A DNA stretch of 64,000 nucleotides from assembly GCF_016862635.1 (NCBI RefSeq), contig NZ_BONI01000043.1, positions 1-64,000 on the forward strand, given 5' to 3'. Shown here one piece after another: positions 48,536 to 56,323 of the stretch. The stretch is from Catellatospora coxensis. GTDB taxonomy: Bacteria > Actinomycetota > Actinomycetes > Mycobacteriales > Micromonosporaceae. Each line of letters begins with the position of its first letter. Within the stretch, counting starts at the first letter, position 1. Position numbers and translations under genes: made by a program. The notes beneath the pieces were generated by a model, which was given only the letters and a program-made list of their open reading frames with translations, was not told the origin of the DNA and ran no database searches.

Positions 48536-50191
48536 ATGGCTCCAACACGGGTTGCCGCGGTGCAGCTCGCGGCGTCGCAGGACGTCGAGGCCAACCTCGC
48601 CGCCTGCCTGCGCCTGATCGACGAGGCCGCGGCCCAGGGCGCGCAGCTGATCGTCCTGCCCGAGTTCTGCAACCACCTGTCCTACTACACCGACCGGGCC
48701 GAGGCGCACCGCATCGCCACCCGGCCCGGTGACCCGTTCCTGACCGCGGTCGCCGAGCGCGCCCGCAAGCACCGGGCGTACGTGAAGATCAACGTCACGC
48801 ACGCGCACCCGGACGGGCGCACCGGCGGCACCAACTTCATGTTCGGGCCGGACGGCACGGTGCTCGGCCAGTGCGACAAGCAGACCCTGATGGGCGCGGA
48901 GAACGACCACCTCGACCCGGCTGGCGAGGTCGGCCCGGTGCTCGACACCCCGCTCGGCCGGCTCGGCATGTACGCCTGCATGGAGGGCGTCATCAACGAG
49001 GTGGCCCGCGGGCTGGCCCTGCGCGGCGCGCAGGTGCTGCTCAACAGCCTCAACTCGTTCGCCACCGACGAGGCGAGCCTGCACATCCCGGTCCGCGCGG
49101 CCGAGAACAAGGTATGGGTCGTCGCCGCGAACAAGGTCGGCCCGCTGCTGCCCGAGGAGCACCTGCCGCGGCTGAGCGCCGCGCTCGGCGTACCCGCCGA
49201 ATGGCTGCACGGAGCCGGGGAGAGCCAGATCGTCGCCCCCGACGGCACCGTGGTCGCCAAGGGCCCCCGCACCGGCGAGGCCGTCGTGATCGCCGACATC
49301 GACCCGTCCCTGGCCGACGACAAGCGCCGCCCCGACGGCACCGACATCTTCGCCGCCCGCCGCCCGGAGCTGTACTCCCCGATCGCCGCCCCACCCCACG
49401 GCCGCCGCCACGCCCCCGGCGCGGCCACGCTGCCCGTGGCGATCGTCCGCGGCGACACCGCCACCGTGGTACGCGAGACCGCCCGCGCCGCCGCCGCCGG
49501 CGCCCGCCTCATCGTCACCACCGAAACCGACCCGGCCCTGCTCGCCGCCGCCCTCGACGGCACCGGCGCCCACGCCGTCACCGCAACCCCGACTGGCCCG
49601 GTCCTCGTCGACGCCAACGGCCAGCTCGCCCACCAACCCGTCCTCCACCCCCAAGATCCCGACGATCTTGCGCGAACTGTTGCCGATTCGCCGGATTCAC
49701 CCGTGTCATCCCCACAGTCCACGCAAGATCGTCGCGGTGAGGGGGCGGCGGTGCGGGTGGTGGAGATGGCTTGGGGGCGGTTGGTGATGGTGGCGGGGGA
49801 GGATTCGATCTTTCCGGAGGTGTTCCGGTTGGCGGCGCTTGCCGACGCTGATGTGGTGGCGGTGCCGTTCTCGGCGGTGGAGCAGTGGGAGTTGGGTCTC
49901 GGGCTGCCTGAGCGGGCGGCGGAGAACCGGCTCAACGTGATTGCCGCTGCGCCGGTTGAGCAGGACAGTGCGGTGTTCGCGCTGTCGTCGGACTTCACGT
50001 TGTGGACCGCTTGGCAGGGCCCGTTCACGGGGCGGATCAGCCATCCGGTGATCACCACTGTGCCCGCCGGACAGGTGTCCGGGCGGGCTGACGTCGCTCC
50101 GGCACAGGCCGCCAACCGGCAGGTGTCGCGGCAGACGGACCTCGTCGACGGCCGCCCCTGGCGGCTCGTGCAAGCCCTCACAGAAAGGTAG
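48536..50191 (+). CDS. Carbon-nitrogen hydrolase with a degenerate second nitrilase-like domain
   Basis: 551 residues, about twice the normal nitrilase length. Domain 1 (1-285) has the full Glu43/Lys115/Cys148 triad (LPEFC, CDKQTL, YACMEG) and cleaves amide or nitrile C-N bonds. Domain 2 (about 300-551) has nitrilase-like strands (RLIVTTETDP, WGRLVMVAGED, AAENRLNVIAAAPV) but no catalytic Cys. Between its halves the frame runs through a 75-bp palindrome (49660-49734, residues about 375-400). First gene of the chlorophyll-type operon; it could hydrolyse the half-amide from an imide. A G-richer base composition begins after the palindrome. Confidence 0.85.
   Translation: MAPTRVAAVQLAASQDVEANLAACLRLIDEAAAQGAQLIVLPEFCNHLSYYTDRAEAHRIATRPGDPFLTAVAERARKHRAYVKINVTHAHPDGRTGGTNFMFGPDGTVLGQCDKQTLMGAENDHLDPAGEVGPVLDTPLGRLGMYACMEGVINEVARGLALRGAQVLLNSLNSFATDEASLHIPVRAAENKVWVVAANKVGPLLPEEHLPRLSAALGVPAEWLHGAGESQIVAPDGTVVAKGPRTGEAVVIADIDPSLADDKRRPDGTDIFAARRPELYSPIAAPPHGRRHAPGAATLPVAIVRGDTATVVRETARAAAAGARLIVTTETDPALLAAALDGTGAHAVTATPTGPVLVDANGQLAHQPVLHPQDPDDLARTVADSPDSPVSSPQSTQDRRGEGAAVRVVEMAWGRLVMVAGEDSIFPEVFRLAALADADVVAVPFSAVEQWELGLGLPERAAENRLNVIAAAPVEQDSAVFALSSDFTLWTAWQGPFTGRISHPVITTVPAGQVSGRADVAPAQAANRQVSRQTDLVDGRPWRLVQALTER
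49660..49734. repeat. Palindromic element inside the nitrilase gene
   Basis: CGACGATCTTGCGCGAACTGT (49660-49680, written as arm) pairs with 49714-49734; the outer 13 bases CGACGATCTTGCG / CGCAAGATCGTCG are perfect. It is 75 bp, exactly 25 codons, and in frame. Confidence 0.75.
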
Positions 50192-50198
50192 ACCGACC

Positions 50199-50999
50199 GT
50201 GGCCGAGACCCTGCGGCACGTCGAGGACATGGTGGACAACTCCCCCGTCGTCGACGTGCACGAGACCTTCCACCTGTACCAGCAACTGCTCGCCGAGCTG
50301 AAGGCGAAGATCGACGCCCGGTTCGAGCTGCACCGGGACGAGTCCACGCTGGAGCTGGAGACGTACGGGCAGTACCCGGACGGCCCGGGCGGCTCGCTGG
50401 CCGCGTACAGCGGGCCGGAGGTCGACTGGATGGTGCACTCCTGGCTGGGCAACCCGTCGGCGAGCTTCGCCAACCTGCACCTGACCGTGTGGCTCGGCCC
50501 GCAGGTCAAGGTGCCGCACCTGGGCCTGGCCCTGCTGGTGTGGCCGGAGGGCTGGTTCTACCTCGACTCCGTGCCCCGGGTGAACATGGTCGAGGACGGC
50601 GAGTACTACGACAGCTACTACGCCCCGCTCGACGCCGACTGGCTGGCCCACCGCGCCGACCCCGAGTTCGAGTACTTCGTCAGCCGGGCCGGCTTCATCC
50701 GGGCCAGCCTGAGCCCGACGGCGTACTGCTACTCGTTCGGCCGCAGCGAGCGCAACATCGACATCGTCCGCAAGCTGACCCACGAGCACGTGGACCGGTG
50801 GCTGCGCTGGGTCGACGAGGCTCCGCCGGTGCCGGAGGAGGAGCGGGCCGCGCTCGCTGAGACCGACCTGCGGATCCGGCGCAACATCGCCGAGCGCGAC
50901 CCGGCCAACGTGATGGGTGTGCGCTTCTTCGGCCAGGAGACCACGGACAAGCTGGTCCGCGGCCTGTGGGGCGGCGACCGGAAGTCGGCCCGGCCGTGA
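50199..50999 (+). CDS. Red chlorophyll catabolite reductase (RCCR)-like protein
   Basis: 266 residues. From memory of plant RCCR (ACD2) I see a collinear match: EVDWMVHSWLG (75-84), a strand pair ending KVPHLGLALLVW, YYDSYYAPLD, FIRASLSPTAY (167-176), and near the C-terminus a helix with D.RIRRNIAERD and FGQETTDKLVRGLWGG. Plant RCCR reduces the linear tetrapyrrole red chlorophyll catabolite with ferredoxin electrons. One acidic residue of the plant active site is not evident in PHLGLAL, so chemistry may differ. GAAAGG precedes the GTG; GTGA overlap with the next gene. Function is inferred; the family call is fairly firm. Confidence 0.75.
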   Translation: MAETLRHVEDMVDNSPVVDVHETFHLYQQLLAELKAKIDARFELHRDESTLELETYGQYPDGPGGSLAAYSGPEVDWMVHSWLGNPSASFANLHLTVWLGPQVKVPHLGLALLVWPEGWFYLDSVPRVNMVEDGEYYDSYYAPLDADWLAHRADPEFEYFVSRAGFIRASLSPTAYCYSFGRSERNIDIVRKLTHEHVDRWLRWVDEAPPVPEEERAALAETDLRIRRNIAERDPANVMGVRFFGQETTDKLVRGLWGGDRKSARP

Positions 51000-51967
51000 C
51001 GACGGTGATCCGCTCCGTCTGGTGGGCGGCGACGATCCCGGGCCACGAGGCCCCGTTCGACACCGCCCACCTGCGCGTCTACTACCCGGCCCGGCCGGAC
51101 GGCTCGGACCGCGAGCGCCTGTCGGGCGTGATGGCCGCCGACGCGGACGGCGCGCCGTACCCGGTGGCGGTGATCGTTTCCGGGGTGAACGTGGGCCAGG
51201 AGGCGTACCGGTGGCTGGCCGAGCGGCTGGCCGCGCAGGGTGTCGTCGCGGTGACCTATGACTGGGTGGGCACGCTGTTCGGGGGCCTGCACGGCATCAC
51301 GCCGGGCGTGGACCTCGACGCGGCCCGGCCCGACGGTTACGGCAAGCGCCCGACGACGCCGTCGCTGCGGCCGGTGCTCGACGCCCTCGCCGCGATGACC
51401 GGGCCGGTCGCCGGGCTGCTCGACCTGAACAAGGTCGCCCTGATCGGGCACTCGGCGGGCGGCACCGTGGCGCTCCAGTCGGCGAGCTTCGTGCCCGAGG
51501 TGAAGGCCGTCGCGACGTACGGCGCGCACACCATGGTCGCGACGATGCTGGGCTGGCCGGCGGGGACCGTGCTGCCGGCCCAGGCCGACTGCCCGGTGCT
51601 GCTGGTCGCGGGCACCAACGACGGGGTCATCAACGGCTCGGCGGACCGCTACGGCGAGGACGCGGCCACCCGCCGCGACCCGATCAGCCGCACCTTCGAC
51701 GAGGCGCTGCCCGACCGGGGCGGCGACAACGCGCTGGTCCGGCTCGCCGGGGCGAACCACTTCGCGATCGTGCACCCGGTCGACCACACCGCCGCGCGGG
51801 CGTTCCTCGACCAGCCCGCCGACGGCGACCCCGCCGCGCACCGGGAACTGCTGGCCGACCTGCTCGGCACGTTCTGCCGGATGCACCTGACCGGCGACCA
51901 GGCGTCGTATACCGAATGGGACAAACTCGCCGGTCACGACGGCGTCGCGTCCATCCAGCGGAGGTAA
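50996..51967 (+). CDS. Chlorophyllase/PAF-acetylhydrolase-like alpha/beta hydrolase
   Basis: 323 residues, no signal peptide, so cytosolic. Strand YPVAVIVSGVNVG (oxyanion region), helix YRWLAERLAAQGVVAVTYDW, nucleophile elbow ALIGHSAGG (about 152-160), acid in LLVAGTNDG and catalytic His in GANHFAIVHP. This order fits the chlorophyllase (PF07224-like) and PAF-acetylhydrolase branches. In a chlorophyll pathway it would remove phytol from a chlorophyll derivative. Coupled to the RCCR-like gene. Chlorophyllase activity is inferred from family and neighbours. Confidence 0.75.
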   Translation: MTTVIRSVWWAATIPGHEAPFDTAHLRVYYPARPDGSDRERLSGVMAADADGAPYPVAVIVSGVNVGQEAYRWLAERLAAQGVVAVTYDWVGTLFGGLHGITPGVDLDAARPDGYGKRPTTPSLRPVLDALAAMTGPVAGLLDLNKVALIGHSAGGTVALQSASFVPEVKAVATYGAHTMVATMLGWPAGTVLPAQADCPVLLVAGTNDGVINGSADRYGEDAATRRDPISRTFDEALPDRGGDNALVRLAGANHFAIVHPVDHTAARAFLDQPADGDPAAHRELLADLLGTFCRMHLTGDQASYTEWDKLAGHDGVASIQRR

Positions 51968-51970
51968 GCC

Positions 51971-53173
51971 ATGTTGAAGAACTTCTGGTACGCGGTCGAG
52001 TTCTCCGACCGGGTCACCACCAAGCCGGCCCGGATCACCGTGCTCGGCCAGCACCTGGCCCTCTACCGCACGCCGAAGGGCCGCCCCGTCGCGCTGAGCG
52101 ACCTGTGCGTGCACCGGGGCGCGGCGCTGTCGGGCGGCTGGACCAAGGACGGCTGCCTCGTCTGCCCGTACCACGGCTGGGAGTACGACGCCGACGGCCA
52201 GGTCACGAAGATCCCGGCGAACCTGCCCGGCCGGGGCATCCCGAAGAAGGCCCGCGTCGACTCGTACCCGGTGCAGGAGAAGTACGGCTTCGTCTGGGTG
52301 TTCATGGGCGACCTGCCCGAGTCCGAACGCCCGCCGATCCCGGTGTGGCCGGAGTTCGACGACCTGAAGGAGAACGGCGGCCGCTTCCGGGCGGTGACCG
52401 GCGAGTTCCTGTGGAAGGCGAACTACGAGCGCATCCTGGAGAACGGCTGCGACATCGCGCACGCGCCGTTCGTGCACGCGGGCGCGTTCGGCAACCCGGA
52501 GCGCCCGGAGGTCGCCGAGTACGAGCTGGAGACCCCCGACGAGTGGTCGGCGTTCGCCACGGTGGACCTGTACCCGCCGCGGCCGAAGGGCATCTGGGCG
52601 GCTCTCAACCGCAACAAGGGCGACCTGAGCAACCGCCCGCCGGTGCGCACCTCGGCCGGCTGGATGCTGCCCAACATGATCAAGCTGCACGTGCGGCTGC
52701 CGATCGGCGAGCTGATCATCTACGACACCAACATCCCGATCGACGAGACGACCACGCTGGTCAAGTGGGTCGCGCTGCGCACCTTCTTCACCGGCAAGTG
52801 GGCCGACAAGAACGCGATCAACCGCACCTTGAAGATCTTCTACGAGGACGCGGAGGTCGTGAACAAGGTCCGGCCCGAGCTGCTGCCCTTCGACCTGGGC
52901 GCGGAGCTGCACATCAAGAGCGACCTGATCGCGGTCCACTACCGCCGCCGCCGCCAGGAGCTGGCCGAGAAGGGCTGGCTGCTGTCCGAGGAGGACAGCA
53001 TCACCGGCGACGTGCCGCGCCGCACCGCGACCGTGATCGCCTCCCCGGCCCGCCGGGAGAACCCCGAGCTGGCCCGCGCCTGGGTGCACAAGGCCCGGGG
53101 CGAGCACCCGACCGTCCAGGCCGCATGGGACGCGGCCGCCGCGGCCGAGTCCGAATCCACCCCTGAGGAGTGA
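51971..53173 (+). CDS. Rieske non-haem iron oxygenase, pheophorbide a oxygenase-like candidate
   Basis: 400 residues. Rieske cluster ligands Cys46-x-His48 and Cys65-x2-His68 (CVHRG, CPYHGW); mononuclear iron site ENGCDIAHAPFVHAG (Asn158, Asp161, His164, His169). The C-terminal half is mostly beta with a long helical end and no obvious membrane helix, unlike plant PaO. Rieske oxygenases of this class use ferredoxin electrons and oxygen to cut or demethylate rings. Next to RCCR-, NOL- and chlorophyllase-like genes it is the natural candidate for opening the porphyrin ring. GCGGAGG precedes the ATG. Confidence 0.85.
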   Translation: MLKNFWYAVEFSDRVTTKPARITVLGQHLALYRTPKGRPVALSDLCVHRGAALSGGWTKDGCLVCPYHGWEYDADGQVTKIPANLPGRGIPKKARVDSYPVQEKYGFVWVFMGDLPESERPPIPVWPEFDDLKENGGRFRAVTGEFLWKANYERILENGCDIAHAPFVHAGAFGNPERPEVAEYELETPDEWSAFATVDLYPPRPKGIWAALNRNKGDLSNRPPVRTSAGWMLPNMIKLHVRLPIGELIIYDTNIPIDETTTLVKWVALRTFFTGKWADKNAINRTLKIFYEDAEVVNKVRPELLPFDLGAELHIKSDLIAVHYRRRRQELAEKGWLLSEEDSITGDVPRRTATVIASPARRENPELARAWVHKARGEHPTVQAAWDAAAAAESESTPEE

Positions 53174-53175
53174 CC

Positions 53176-53883
53176 GTGAGCCTGCCCGCCGACCTGTGCG
53201 AGCGCACCCTGCAACGAATCCTCGCCCGGCACCCCGACCTGGTCGCGCAGGACACCCCGCTGGCCGAGCTGACCAGCCCGATGTCGCCCGCCCCGGTCGG
53301 CTCGGTGCGCGTCTTCCGCGGCGAGGCGGTGGCCAAGGTCGTGTACGTCGGCCTGGTCGTCCCGATGATCCACCTGGACAGCCACATGATCTTCGCGTTC
53401 ACACCCGAGGACTCGGCCGTCCCGCACTTCACCCTGGACTCGGTGTACGGCGGCTCCTACCACGCCTTCCACCTGGACCTGATCCCGCGCGCCGACCTGG
53501 CCGCGAACCTGCCCTACCTGGACGCGGCGTTCCACCCGCTGACCCCGGTCTTCGAGGCGGCCTCGGCGACCGAGGGCCTGTCCCCGGCGGCGATCGGCCC
53601 GCGCCAGCGCGCCATCATGTCGCCGTGGATGCTGGTCAACCGGGCCACCGAGGACGCCTTCGCGAGTATCGACACCTACGTGAACGCCTACGCCGACCAC
53701 TGGTCGACGCTGGTGGAGAAGGGTCTGTCCGCCCCGGACGGCGCCGACCTGGCCGCCCGGGACGCGGCGGTGCGCGCGAACATCTTCAGCCGTGACGTCG
53801 ACCCGGTCTGGGCGCAGGTGTCCCGGCTGCTCGGCGACGGGACCACCGACGCGATCCGCGCCGAGCTGGTGGCCAATGGCTGA
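53176..53883 (+). CDS. Ferredoxin-dependent bilin reductase-fold protein
   Basis: 235 residues. The pattern is that of bilin reductases/RCCR: MIHLDSHMIFAFT, VPHFTLDSVYGGSYHAFHLDLIP (82-104; Asp88 falls where bilin reductases have their catalytic Asp, P.F..D), a helix with YLDAAFHPL, MSPWMLVNRATEDAF and a C-terminal helix with ARDAAVRANIFSRDVD. So the operon has two proteins of this superfamily; this one keeps the catalytic Asp, the other does not show all acidic residues. It may reduce a linear tetrapyrrole. GTG 53176 has a GGAG at proper spacing; 53170 overlaps the previous stop. Confidence 0.7.
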   Translation: MSLPADLCERTLQRILARHPDLVAQDTPLAELTSPMSPAPVGSVRVFRGEAVAKVVYVGLVVPMIHLDSHMIFAFTPEDSAVPHFTLDSVYGGSYHAFHLDLIPRADLAANLPYLDAAFHPLTPVFEAASATEGLSPAAIGPRQRAIMSPWMLVNRATEDAFASIDTYVNAYADHWSTLVEKGLSAPDGADLAARDAAVRANIFSRDVDPVWAQVSRLLGDGTTDAIRAELVANG

Positions 53884-54826
53884 GCCCAGCGAGTGGCAGA
53901 AGCGCATCACGGGTGAGTGGCACGGCCGGCCGTCGCTGTTCGACGCCACCGGCACCTGGTGCGGGTACGAGGACATCCGGCGCTCGTCGGTGTTCGAGAA
54001 CGGCGTGACGACGTACTACATGGACGGCGGGCTCACCGGGGGCGGGCCGCTGGCCGGGCAGTTCCGGCTGGGCGCGCCGTTCGCGTTCGGGGTCGAGGAC
54101 GCCGACGACGACCGGGTGTACACCGGGCCGGACTTCTACGGCACCGGCCAGCCCTACGGCTCGTTCGTCGACTCGCACTACTACGGCCCCGGCTGGCAGG
54201 TCGACCTGAACACCTGGAACCAGATCCTGCCCGACGGGCAGACCCAGGTGTACTCGTCCGTGCTCTACCAGGGCTGGTCGGTCGTCGGCTGCTTCAACGG
54301 CGTCTACACCCGCAGCACCGACCACGACGACAACCCCGCCACCCAGGCCCGGGTCACCGAGTTCCTGGCCGCCGAGACGCGGCGCGGCCCGGTCCCGCAC
54401 ATCATGCCCACCAAACGATCCGGGGCGTACGCGGGCAGCTGCGAACTCTGGGGCGCCGACCAGAAGCCGCGCGGCACGGTCGACGTGCGCATCGCTCTGG
54501 AGCCGGTCGACCTGCTGCACACCCGCCGCACCCTGACCTGGTCCGGGGCCCTGAACCGCAGCGCCACGGCCTCGGCCCGGCGCGACGGCAACCGGCTGTT
54601 CCACGAGGGCCCCGACGCCTGGGGCAACGCGGTCGCCTTCGGCCGCGCCGCCTTCGGCTCCCTGCACTTCACCGACGTCACCAAGGTGAAGTACCGCGAA
54701 TTCATGATCGACGCCGAGCCCGGCATGTCCGCGGGCAAGCGCCTCGCCGTCGTCTACGAGATCTTCCAGGGCAACGTGCTCGACAGCGTCCTGCACGGCC
54801 TCCTGGAGTGGGAGGACGCCGCATGA
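53876..54826 (+). CDS. Calycin/lipocalin-like protein (DUF3598-like)
   Basis: 316 residues. Starts WQKRITGEWHGRPSLFDATGTW, a GxWxG lipocalin-type entry, followed by many short strands (YEDIRRSSVFENG, SSVLYQGWSVVGCFNGVYT, GSCELWG, TRRTLTWSGALN) and YEIFQGNVLDSVL at the end. This pattern resembles DUF3598, a calycin group known mainly from cyanobacteria and plants and related to phycobilin lyases. It overlaps the bilin-reductase-like gene by 8 bp, so a tetrapyrrole carrier or lyase role is plausible. The family assignment is tentative. Confidence 0.55.
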   Translation: MAEPSEWQKRITGEWHGRPSLFDATGTWCGYEDIRRSSVFENGVTTYYMDGGLTGGGPLAGQFRLGAPFAFGVEDADDDRVYTGPDFYGTGQPYGSFVDSHYYGPGWQVDLNTWNQILPDGQTQVYSSVLYQGWSVVGCFNGVYTRSTDHDDNPATQARVTEFLAAETRRGPVPHIMPTKRSGAYAGSCELWGADQKPRGTVDVRIALEPVDLLHTRRTLTWSGALNRSATASARRDGNRLFHEGPDAWGNAVAFGRAAFGSLHFTDVTKVKYREFMIDAEPGMSAGKRLAVVYEIFQGNVLDSVLHGLLEWEDAA

Positions 54827-54891
54827 ACGAGCGCAGCGAGCGAATCATGAGGCCTGCCGAAGTCATGCCGACGCCGCAGGCGGCGGCATGA
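54823..54891 (+). CDS. MNERSERI micro-ORF bridging two operon genes
   Basis: 22 codons (MNERSERIMRPAEVMPTPQ...) with ATGA overlaps at both ends, to the calycin-like gene and to the SDR gene. The first 24 bases match the micro-ORF at 3894-3965 (minus strand) except at one base. Confidence 0.4.
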   Translation: MNERSERIMRPAEVMPTPQAAA

Positions 54892-55664
54892 CCGCCAAGG
54901 TTGTCGTGGTAACCGGCGGGACCAGGGGCATCGGGCTCGGCCTGGTGCGGGAGCTGGCCGCACGGGGCGCGCAGGTCGTCTACTGCGGACGGTCCGTCGA
55001 CTCGGTGAAGCGGGCCGGCGAGCAGGTCCCGGCCGCGTACGGCGTGGTCGCCGACGTCACCGACCGCGAAGCGGTGCAGCACCTGTGGGACGCGGCCGTC
55101 GAGCGGCACGGGCGGGTCGACATCTGGATCAACAACGCGGGCATGTCCCCGGCCCGGCACAAGCTGTGGGAGCTGGACCCCGAGGCGCTCGACGCCACGG
55201 TGGACCTGAACCTGCGCGGCGTGCTGCACGCCAGTGCCGTGGTGCTGGCCGGGATGCAGGCCCAGGGCGCCGGCGCGCTGTGGAACATGGAGGGCTTCGG
55301 GTCCAACGGCATGCGCCGCCCCGGGCTGACCGTGTACGGCGCGACCAAGCGGGCCGTCACGTACACCACGGACAGCCTGGCCAAGGAGGTGGACGGCACC
55401 GGGGTGACCGTGCACCACCTGTCCCCCGGCATGGTCGTCACCGACCTGCTGACGTACGACTACACCCCGGAAGAACTGGCGCAGGCGAAGAAGATCTTCA
55501 ACATCCTGGCGGACCGGGTGGAGACCGTCACCCCGTGGCTGGCCGGCAAGGTGCTGGCCGGGGCGAAGAACGGGGCCCGGGTGGCGTGGCTGACCCAGGG
55601 CAAGGCGTTCTGGCGCTTCCTCACCGCGTTCCGCAGGCGCGACGTGTTCGGGGAGGACGCGTGA
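54888..55664 (+). CDS. NOL/NYC1-like short-chain dehydrogenase (chlorophyll b reductase homologue)
   Basis: 258 residues. Classical SDR sites: TGGTRGIG (9-16), NNAG (82-85), Ser139, Tyr150-x3-Lys154. Beyond these it carries the signatures of plant chlorophyll b reductases NOL/NYC1: VDIWINNAG, WNMEGFGSNG (plant: FN.DGAGSDG), YGATKRAV, VHHLSPGMVVTDLL and FNILAD..E.V. Those enzymes reduce the C7 formyl of chlorophyll b. Together with the RCCR-like gene this is the strongest sign that the operon handles chlorophyll. The protein lacks transit peptide and membrane segments. GTGA overlap with the next gene. Confidence 0.82.
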   Translation: MTAKVVVVTGGTRGIGLGLVRELAARGAQVVYCGRSVDSVKRAGEQVPAAYGVVADVTDREAVQHLWDAAVERHGRVDIWINNAGMSPARHKLWELDPEALDATVDLNLRGVLHASAVVLAGMQAQGAGALWNMEGFGSNGMRRPGLTVYGATKRAVTYTTDSLAKEVDGTGVTVHHLSPGMVVTDLLTYDYTPEELAQAKKIFNILADRVETVTPWLAGKVLAGAKNGARVAWLTQGKAFWRFLTAFRRRDVFGEDA

Positions 55665-56323
55665 ACACCAACGACTACCCGGTGATCATGGCGCTGGAGG
55701 ACTACGTCCCCACGCTGCTGGCACTGGCCGGGTTCTGGCTGCTCGGCGGGGCGTCCGCCGCGATCGACCGGCGGGCCGCCGTCGCGGGGCGGCTCGGGGG
55801 CGTGCTGATCGGGCTGGGCGGGGTGGCCAAGTCCACCTGGAAGCTCATCCTTTCCGCGTTCGGCCACGACGTGCGCTGGCTGGAGCAGTCGCTGTTCCCG
55901 CTGATGGCGGCCGGCGCGCTGCTGGTGCTGTGGTCGCTGCACACGACACTGCGCGGGCGGCGCGCGCCGTGGTGGCCGTACGCCCTGGTGGGTGTGGGGG
56001 TCGCGGGGGCCGCGGTCGCCCTCGGCAGCGTGCAGCCCGCGTTCATCGCGGCCACCACCGGCGTCACCCTGATCAGCGTGCTCGGCGCGGTGCTGGCCGG
56101 CCGCCGCCGGGCCTGGGTCGCGGTGGTGCTCTTCGTGCTCGGCATCGTCGCCGTCACGTCGCTGGTGCCGCTGCGCAACCACCCGCAGCACGAGACGCTG
56201 GCCTTCCAGTGGCTGGAGCAGGGCACCAACACCCTCGCCCAGGCCGTCTTCCTGACCGCCGCCCTGCTCACCGTCCGCGCGTCCCGCAGCGCGGCGGTCC
56301 GGCCCGTGGGGGCAGTGGCATGA
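55661..56323 (+). CDS. Multi-pass membrane protein, paralogue of the gene at 35253
   Basis: 220 residues and about seven hydrophobic segments. Shared motifs with the 35253 product: LEDYVPTLLALAGFWLL, GGVAKSTWKL, WLEQSLFPLMAAG, GSVQPAFI, ISVLGAVL and LAFQWLEQGTNTLAQ; it lacks the hydrophilic tail. Coupled on both sides (GTGA and ATGA). No known family recognised; being inside the operon, it may transport or sense a pathway intermediate. Confidence 0.75.
   Translation: MNTNDYPVIMALEDYVPTLLALAGFWLLGGASAAIDRRAAVAGRLGGVLIGLGGVAKSTWKLILSAFGHDVRWLEQSLFPLMAAGALLVLWSLHTTLRGRRAPWWPYALVGVGVAGAAVALGSVQPAFIAATTGVTLISVLGAVLAGRRRAWVAVVLFVLGIVAVTSLVPLRNHPQHETLAFQWLEQGTNTLAQAVFLTAALLTVRASRSAAVRPVGAVA

Noticed and set aside
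50996-51967. Firm call of chlorophyllase from the GHSAGG elbow alone
   Set aside because: The elbow is shared by many alpha/beta hydrolases; the call is kept as chlorophyllase-like because of neighbours only.
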